Origin: Cotesia glomerata
Taxonomy: Eukaryota; Arthropoda; Insecta; Hymenoptera; Braconidae
NCBI RefSeq assembly: GCF_020080835.1
Contig: NC_058161.1
Location: 3,224,001 to 3,288,000, forward strand
Direction: 5' to 3'
DNA length: 64,000 bases
Shown here: positions 1 through 8,300 of the stretch, one piece after another
How positions within the stretch are numbered: position 1 is the stretch's first letter
How the letters are laid out: every line of letters begins with the position of its first letter
Made by a program: the position numbers and the translations under genes
The notes under the pieces: model-generated
Database searches by the model: none
What the model saw: the letters and a program-made list of their open reading frames with translations, nothing else
What the model was told of the DNA's origin: nothing

Positions 1-219
1 TTTACTAGATTCAAGGTCATTTCTCAATTATGTATCTAGAGATAGAGCATTTTCGAATGCAGCCTAAATACTTATTATTATAATAAATTGACTATCGGTG
101 AAAAGGCACAAATTCAAGTCAAGACCTTTGCAATGACACTAAATTTCACTAAAAAAAACCGATTTTATCATATGACTATCCTGGAGACAAAATTTTTCTT
201 ATTTTTTTGATAATATAGA
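1..219 (-). mobile_element. Helitron-like element, 5' part (copy H1)
   Basis: Read on the minus strand, the element starts at 219 with TCTATATTATC, preceded by A (base 220), and runs off the window start. The interior matches the 5' parts of the copies ending at 36014, 37875 and 47829. It lies just downstream of the ARPC4 terminal exon, so ARPC4 transcripts may end in or near it. Confidence 0.65.
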
Positions 220-252
220 TAATTCACTAATTTTTTTCATGAATTAATTTGA

Positions 253-1366
253 TTAAAACTACTAAATAATATTATTAATAAAAAATAAATATTAATTTTG
301 ATTAAAAAAAATTAAAAATCTCAAATTTTAATAATCAATCATTGCACTGTTAATAAATTTCATTTTTTTGAAAAGATCAATTTAAATTAAATTGACTGAT
401 TTTTAGTCAAAAAAATTTGTAACAATTTGTTTTAATAGAGAAATTACATATTTTAAATTAATATACTAAAAATTTTAACTAAAATATTCTAGCAAAATAA
501 AATATTAAAAAAAATAGTAAAAGACTTTTTGTCACCTAAAATTATATTTTAATAATTTAAATATAAAATTAAAAATATAAAAATTTTTACCCTTTTTAAA
601 AACTCTTCAGCACAAATACGAGCTCTTGCGTTCATAGATAATTTCATTTCACTTATTTCTCTGTCGATTTCTTCCATAAAATGTATAACAAAATCTATTA
701 TTTTGTGCTTATACATTTGTTCAACATGAATATTTGTAATAAGAAAACTTATATCATATCCCTAGAAGAAAAAAAAATAAATAAAATCTACATTAACAAT
801 AATAAAAAACTCCAGCAGTTAAAACCAACTCTAAATAATAATTAATAAAGAAAAAAATAATAAATAATCATTAATAAAAAATGAAAACTTACTTTGACAG
901 GTACTCTCCTGAGAATCATAAAATTCTCAGCTCTCATCATCATGAATCTTGTGAACTTATGACACAAAATTCTCTCCATTTCATCAACTTGTTTAACAGC
1001 TATACTTATCCTCATACTATTAATACTCGATTCAATTAAAACTTTTTCCTTATCATTCCTACTTACAATAACTGGAGTCAACAATAATTCTTTACTCATA
1101 CCGACTTCTATTTCAGGTTTATTGTGTTTTTCAACAATTTGTGACTGAAAATTCTCCATACACATCGCTGCTGTAAGCGTACGCCTCACAGCTGTTAAAT
1201 ACGGTTTTAATGTGCCAGACTAAAATAAAAAATAACAAAATTAATATTATTTCACTATCACAATTTTAGTAATTTAATATAAAGGAAATGTGATAGTGAT
1301 AAGATAAACTAGCACTTTAATTTCTAACCTATATTCTCAATATATTTCCTTTAAAATACTTACCAT
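253..1366 (-). CDS. Arpc4: Actin-related protein 2/3 complex subunit 4 (ARPC4, p20)
   Basis: ARPC4 is the 20 kDa core subunit of the Arp2/3 complex, which nucleates branched actin filaments in the cytoplasm. Coding exons are 1364-1366 (only the ATG, followed by GTAAGT), 893-1219 (109 codons, starting SGTLKPYLTAVRRTL), 591-761 (57 codons, starting GYDISFLITNIHVEQMYKHK and ending AEEFLKR) and a candidate terminal exon 253-258 encoding F plus stop. All junctions are phase 0 with GT/AG borders. The total of 168 residues equals the usual family length. Family motifs include ENFQSQIVEKHNKPEIEV, SISMR-type SINSMRISIAVKQ and CHKFTRFMMMRAENF. Exons 2 and 3 are certain. The last exon was chosen because the family ends in F and an acceptor (TTTAGTAG) precedes TTTTAA there; a more distant exon outside the window is possible. 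No frame damage is seen. Confidence 0.93.
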
Positions 1367-1644
1367 GTTTACAGGAAGATTCGGATATATTATTGTAGGT
1401 AATAATTAAAAGTAAACTTTATCACTTAGCGGTTATTATTTATACAAATAAATATTATTTGTAAACATGTGAAAGATGACACATTACGATTGTAAAATAT
1501 AAAATAGAGGAGGTTTTAAAACACTTTCAAAGGGGCTTGGCCGTTCTTTTTTATTACTGCGAATTTTAGGGTTTGTTTTAATGTTTTGCTTCGCTACATA
1601 TTGCTCTGTGGGTATTGTATAGAAGATGTAGGAAATTAACAGCA

Positions 1645-2925
1645 GCGTACTCGCTGTCATGTGTCATAATGGCGCCAAGTCACGAGAAAAGTATTGTTAA
1701 AATATTAAAATAAGTGTAAATTATAATGAAACTAAAATTAGCCGACGGTGAAAAATTTGTGAAAATAAAGTTAGCCGACTTCTAAACATTTTTAGAATTT
1801 TTTTTATTAAAAAAATGATTACAAAAAAATAGAAAAAAAAATTTCATTTGTAAAAAACTTTAAAAACTGCAAGTGCAATTTTTAAAAAATATTTTTTTGT
1901 TCTAATTTAATTATTAAAAAAAAAATCAAAAAATTCAAAACGTCGGCTAACTTTACTTTTATGAAAAATTAAAATTTTTTTTTTATTAATTAAATTAGCA
2001 ATAAAAAAATATTTTTTTAAAATTGCACTTATAGTTTTTCTAATTTTTTACATGTGCAATTTTTTCTTTTAATTTTTTTGTAATAATTTTATTAATAAAA
2101 AAAATTTTGAAAATTGTCACTTTGCAATTTTTTTAATCTTCTTTAATAAATAAATTATGGCAAAAAAAAACTATTAAAAAAATGGACTTGTAGAAATTTT
2201 AATAAATTAAAAATGCAATTTTTTTAAAATAATTTTTTTGTTAAAGAAAATTAAAAAGTTGTCAAGTGACAGCTAAATTAAATGTCATGTAAATTATACA
2301 GATATTAACAATAAAAATAATAAATTTTAAAAATTACATTTAAAAAAATTTTTTTTTTCTAAGTTAAAGTTTTTTTCATTTTTCATTCGTTTGACAGCTA
2401 TTAAAATTGTCCAATCATTTATATTGACACTTATAATAGTAATAAATTATTAAAATTAATTTAAGTGATATTTTATAATTTTAAGAATTTTTTTTTTATA
2501 AATAATGTCAAAAAAAAATTATTAATAAAAATAAAAGTATAAAAACCTGCAAAGTTTTTCCAAAAAAAATCATGAAAATTTTTTCTAATAAAATATTATG
2601 ACTCACCAAGATGTCTTCAACCTAGAACAAAAAAAAATAGTATTTATTATTGAATAAATTAATTGTTAATAATAAATAATAATACCCATACTCGCTGTTA
2701 CATGTTATGATGGCGCCAATTCACGAGAAAAGTATTATTAAAATATTAAAATAAGTGTAAATTATACAAAAAGTAACAATAAAAATATTAAATTTTAAAA
2801 ATGACATTATAAAAATTTTTCTTTTCTATAATTGAAGTTTTTTCATTTTTCATTCGTTTGACAGCTATCAAAATTGTCCAATCATTTATAGACATAATAT
2901 TAACCCGTCAGCACTCACGTTATGA
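1645..2925. repeat. Direct duplication interrupted by an AT-rich insertion
   Basis: The text around 1645-1734 (ACTCGCTGTCATGTGTCATA, then GGCGCCAAGTCACGAG) recurs at 2690-2768. The continuation of the second copy (TTCATTCGTTTGACAGCTAT, about 2840-2895) is found at about 2385-2405 in the first. The first copy is therefore split by roughly 545 bases (about 1735-2280) of poly-A/T-rich sequence containing repeated GCCGAC/GTCGGC motifs. That stretch looks like a later insertion or expansion. Confidence 0.6.
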
Positions 2926-3015
2926 GCATTTTGCTCACACAACAACATCCGACTTATAGAGTGGCGCTGTAGTGCAAGTGAGACACTAAAATTCACGTGA
3001 GTTTTGACTGGTTAA
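2900..3015. mobile_element. Short TTAA-flanked TIR element (piggyBac-type MITE)
   Basis: The ends read TTAACCCGTCAGCACTCACG and, in inverse orientation, TTAACCAGTCAAAACTCACG. The element is about 116 bases and bounded by TTAA on both sides, the target used by piggyBac transposases. The duplicated paralogous stretch near 2420-2460 lacks it, giving an empty-site comparison. It is too short to encode protein, so it would be non-autonomous. Confidence 0.6.
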
Positions 3016-3662
3016 TAAATTATTAAAATTAATTTAGCTGAAACTTGAAAATTTAAAGGAGTAATTTGTAAAAAGTTTAGAAAATTCAAAAGTGTATGCT
3101 TCATAATCTCATTTTTCATTAATAAAATTGATTAAATTAAAAAATAAAATAAAATACTTTTAAATTTTTCACGCCATATTGTCCATCCAGAAAAGAAAGG
3201 TACTGCGCATGTGTAGTAAACGGACATTTTCATAGGCATAGATATATAAATGACAGTCACTTAAAAATTTTTTAATTTTATTTATCAAAAAAATTTGTTC
3301 TAAAAAATTGCATTCTTTATTTTTAAATTTCTACGTGTCAATTTTTTTTTGCCATAATTTATTTACTATAAAATTTTTAAAATGATTAAATGTGTGCTAA
3401 ATTAATTTTCATATAAATAAACGATTAGTGAATTTTTAGTTTATTGTTAATTATAAATAAACTACATTAAATTAGACCGTGATATTCGAAAGGACAGTTT
3501 TAAATCATACTGAAGTGTATAAAGTGTATTAAGTATTTCGGCAGTTATCGCAAAATTTTATTTTCATAAAAAGTTAGTAGCAGAGTTTTTGAATGCTGAT
3601 CAAATCATCTGGCATCGTCCGGTAGAGAAATAGCAGTTAAGTGACGTTTGATAGCAAGTATG

Positions 3663-3704
3663 TATTAAAATAAATAATTTTTTAATAAATTATTTATTTT
3701 AATA
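3663..3704. repeat. AT-rich perfect inverted repeat
   Basis: TATTAAAATAAATAATTT is followed after a few bases by its exact reverse complement, giving an 18-bp stem. No function is evident. Confidence 0.6.
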
Positions 3705-4609
3705 TATAAGGATACCCTTCTGCATATTATTTCTCCGCCGAGGTTTGTTAATAATAATTAAACTGAAAATAATAAGCATCTAAAAATTTTTTTATTTTAC
3801 AAAGAAAAATTTTAAACTATTTAAAAAATTTCTTTTAAAAATTAAATTTATCAATAAAAAAAATTTTCAGATGTTTGTTTTTTTAGTTTAATTAATTTTT
3901 TATTTAATTTTTAAAATTTTGACCTGATTTTTTGACAGAAAATTATTTTTTATTTATTTAAATTGTTAATTATTTTAATGCTACTCAGAAATTTCTATTT
4001 TATTTTAAATTCATGACATTAAAGCGTATAGTCACTCGAGAATTTTTTAATTTTTTTTAACAAACAAATTTATTCAAAAAAATTACTTTAAAAAATTGCA
4101 TTTTTTATTTTATAAAATTTCTAAATGTCAATTTTTTTTCTAATTTTTTTTGCTATAATTTATTAAAAAAAAAAAATTCTAAAAATTATTAAATATCTGC
4201 TAAATTTATTTTCATTTTAAATTCAAATTGAATTTAATCGCATTCTATTATTTCATCAAACGGTATGTCAGTTTTTACTTGAAGCCGGCTGTAAATATTT
4301 ACACTTACACACTATATAGCCTCTATTTTACGCGGGTAATGTTTGTTATGATCACGACAGTCATTTACTATCCGTCATCACAGTTATTTATTTAATTATC
4401 TTAACAAATATTAAAAAAAAAAAATTAATAATTAAAAAGTGGCTTGTTTTTTGTGCTCACAATTTGTGATCACCCGACCGTGAAATTTTTAACCGGTTAT
4501 TTGCGCACAAATGAGCGTCAAACCCAATATTTTGAGGTTAGATTGTCGAGTGAAAAAAATCTTTGGTTCAATTTAAATAATTATAATTATATCACAAAAA
4601 TAAATAATT

Positions 4610-5333
4610 ATGGCAAGAAGAAGAAGCTTGAATCGTCGTCGCTCACGAGGATCACTGAATAATTCTGGTGTTCTCAATGATGACACCAATGTCTACAATG
4701 ACGGTATGTATATTTAATTTTATTATTTATATTTAATTTAATAGTAATTTTTTATTTTTTTATTCATTTTAATTTTTAGATGATGAACTCTGGTTCAGAC
4801 GTCTCCCTGATGAATCAAATATGTCAAAGTACTTAGGATCTACGTCTTCCTCCAGGTACTCAAAGTCCATTTTAAATCCTGACTCTGGTGTTATTCAACT
4901 TTTGGGTAGTGATGAGTCGTTTTGGCAACGGTTGGATGATAGTGACTCAAATATGATGCCACGGAAAAGGACTCAACCTAGTCCTAAAAAATCTGTTAGG
5001 AAATGTAAGTTTATTAGATTCTTATTTTTAATATTTTATTGTGAATATTTACAGATATATGTAGTCAATAATTAGAAGCATGAGCCATTGGAATAAATTA
5101 TTTTAAAATAATTCAGTTATTGCAAAATTTTATCTTTAATTATTAAGATTTTATGCTCTAAAAAATACAGTAATAAATTTTTAATTTTTAATTCTTGATT
5201 ATTTACATTATTGAGAGAATAATTAAGATATGACTTTGTATCTTGTGAACTATTAACATTTTTAAAGATTTAAGCTCATCCGGATGTTACACTCATCAAG
5301 ACCTTTCATTTGAGTACCCACATTAATTTTTCA

Positions 5334-5379
<46 letters not shown>

Positions 5380-8300
5380 CTAATGACTCGCAAATGCGAT
5401 TACAGCGCAAAATGAATTGCTGTGTTCGCTATATCTATAAAATTGCGAGGGCTGAACACATTACTCCGTACTTTAAGAGGCTGGGTTGGTTAAAGCTGAT
5501 TGACAGAAGAAACTACTTTATAGCATGCCTCTTTTACAAAGAAATATATTTAAATTATCGTCAGCTATTTAAATGTCACTTAGAATTTTTGCCGGTTGCG
5601 TTGCGTAGAGGCGATGTAAGGGAAGATTATCTGCGGCTACCTAGATCTAATTGTTGTATGTATGATAACTCGTTTCTTGTTCATGGTATATGTATCTGGA
5701 ATGCGCTGCCAGCTGAAATTACAAAAGCCGAAAGTTTTGAAATATTCCGTAGACTGTGCTATGATTATTATTTCCAAAATTATTGATCTGCTATATTGAA
5801 CGTTTATTACTGCTATTGAAGGTTGTTGAGCTTTGTATAACACAAGTATTATTTATAAGCATGATTAACATGTTATTACTGTTAATTAATATATTTATTT
5901 TGATTTTATTTTTATGTATATAAAACTCTGTACATCATACACTAATTATAAATGTATATTTGATGATGGTTCTGAGGGAGCCTAGGCTCTAGAGTCCAAT
6001 AAAATTATTATCTATCTATCTATCTATATTAGAGTGGGCCAAAAAAACTGACTATTTTTTTTTTTTAGTCTCGAGTGAAAAAATGTTAGTTTTTGATGTT
6101 TTAAGAGAGCCCTCACCAAAGGACAGCTCAAAAAAAAATTTTTAAGAGGTCACTCCAAATTTTTTAAAATTTCAAAAATCGAATTTTTTTTTTTAATTTT
6201 TTTTCTCGTTACGGTATAATTTTATAAACCGGAAAAAATAAAATTCTGAAAGTTTCAGTTCAAAATTTAAATTTTGAAAGGTCGCTCATAATTTTTTTTT
6301 TTTTCTTTAATTAGTCATATCGCCGACTTTAAGTGTTGGGAGTGGTACGTTGGGGTCTTTTTGGTTTGTAAAAATCTTAAACTACGCGGCAAGGTCAAAT
6401 CTCAACCAAGCTGGTTTCTAAGACCAGCCTGGGATTCGAATCCACGCTTGGAAGTTTATTAAATAAAATTATTAAATTAAAAAAAATTATTTTTTCTGTA
6501 TTGAGCTTGATTTTTAGTTCATCTCGTGATGTATTTTTATCGATTATGGTACTAAATAAAAAAAAAAAAAAATGCATGGAATTTTAATTCGAATTGTAAA
6601 AGGTCGCTCGAAAAAATCTAAACTAATGCACTAATAAATTGAAAAAAATTATGAGCAACCTTTCAAAATTTAAATTTTGAACTGAAATTTTCAGAAACTT
6701 ATTGTTTTTTAGTCTATAAAATTATATCATAACGAGAAAAAAAATTAAAAAAAAAAAGTTCGATTTTTGACGATTTTTGAAATTTTAAAAAATTTGGAGT
6801 GACCTCTTAAAAATTTTTTTTTAAGCTGTCCTTTGGTGAGGGCTCTTAAAACATCAAAAACTAATATTTTTTCACTCGAGACTCAAAAAAAAAAAATAGT
6901 CAGTTTTTTTGGGCCACCCTAATATGTATATATGAAAAATATATCAAAACGCATGTGGGTACCCAAATGAAAGCTCTTGATGAGTGTAACATCAGGATGA
7001 GCTTACATCTTTAAAAATATCAATAATTAAGAAATGACCTTGTATCTTGTAAACTATTGACATTTTTAAAGATATAAGCTCATCCCGATACTACACTCAT
7101 CGAAACTTTTTATTTGAGTACCTACATGCATTTTTGATATATTTTTCATATATACGTATTTATAATTTATAAAATATATTTATTCCTTTAACGTACAATT
7201 TTTAGGAGTATTTCCTTGATGTACGGTTATATAAAATATATAAAAAATTGATGTGGGTACTCAAATAAAAGGTCTTGATGAGTGTAACATCGGAATGAGC
7301 TTATATCTTTAAAAACATCAATAGTTAAAAAAGTACAGTGCAATTCAATAAAAGCCATTATTTAAAAAACCAAAATTTTTTTTATTTATAGTTCACAAGT
7401 CTCGGCAGTCACATAGTGACTGCAAGGTTGCTAATTTAATTATTATTGTATTTTTTAGAGCTTGAGAAAGTCTCAATAATAACTGATTAAATTAATTTGA
7501 TAAAATTTATTCTGAAAACATAAATTAAAATCAATTGGTAAATATAATTTATGGATTTTTATTGATTTAGAAATGTTTTTTTTTAACTTCAATTTTCATT
7601 ATAAAATTTTAGTTTAAAAAAAAGAATAATTGAAATTATAATTAGTAATTTTATTTAAAATAAAAAACAAAAAATTCTTAAATTTAATTATTTTGTGACC
7701 CTGATTAATTTTTATAATTATTTTTCCATTAATTAATTTTTTCCAGCTAACATGACAAACGAAACATTAACATCAGAGTCATCAACAATCCCTCCACCAA
7801 AGCGCAGAAAGCTGCTAGGATCCAAACCCCGTAAAAGCACCGGAGACGTTTTCTCCCAAGCATTTGACTCTGAACCAGCAGTAGAATCCGAGCCAGCACG
7901 AGCATCTAACCGGCATGTACAAGATCCCCGTCAGTCTTTATCTCAAAGCGAAATGATAGACCGAGGTCACCGTTCAGGCTTCCAGTCATCAGAAAGCGAG
8001 CACGAGCCACGAGCCAAGAGAACAATCTTCAAGAAACCTCGCCGCGCTAGTTCTGGTATTTCCCGAGTTTCTCTCTACGAAAAAGTCCTCGACGAAACCG
8101 ACGTATCAGCAGTTGGACCTTCTCAGCCTCCCGAAGACCGAAGAACCATCGTCAAGCCTCGTACTACATTTTCAAACTCACCTCGGTACAGTTCCCAGAA
8201 TAAGAACAATCTAAGCCAACGAAGCTCAACCAGAAGCAAAAATGGAGATGGAACCATAGAGAGCGACAGTGATCTTGATCTAGCCTCTCAACAACGTCCG

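Larger units (their letters stand above)
1367..4609. other. Intergenic region between divergent ARPC4 and the CENP-T-like gene
   Basis: This 3.2 kb stretch separates two divergently transcribed genes and must contain both promoters. It is mostly AT-rich. It holds a duplicated segment (about 1645-1734 plus 2280-2460, matching 2690-2925), a small TTAA-flanked element (2900-3015), and an 18-base inverted repeat at 3663-3704. I see no convincing protein-coding exon. The 3475-3660 and 4255-4440 blocks are less AT-rich and are the likeliest promoter or 5' UTR sequence of the plus-strand gene. Confidence 0.5.
5207..7434 (+). mobile_element. Helitron-like element interrupted by other insertions (copy H2)
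   Basis: The left palindrome arm lies at about 5207-5345 and the right arm plus further modules at about 6926-7330. The 3' end has the hairpin GCAGTCACATAGTGACTGC followed by AAGGTTG and CTAA at 7431-7434, with T next. The canonical 5' end is not found, so the left side is truncated or diverged. Confidence 0.65.
5005..7746 (+). other. Intron 2 of the CENP-T-like gene, filled with nested transposons
   Basis: The donor GTAAGT is at 5005 and the acceptor TTTTTCCAG ends at 7746. Most of the intron is a Helitron-like copy whose palindrome centre was entered by a LINE 3' end and a long-TIR element. The remaining 7435-7746 is plain AT-rich sequence. Confidence 0.8.
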
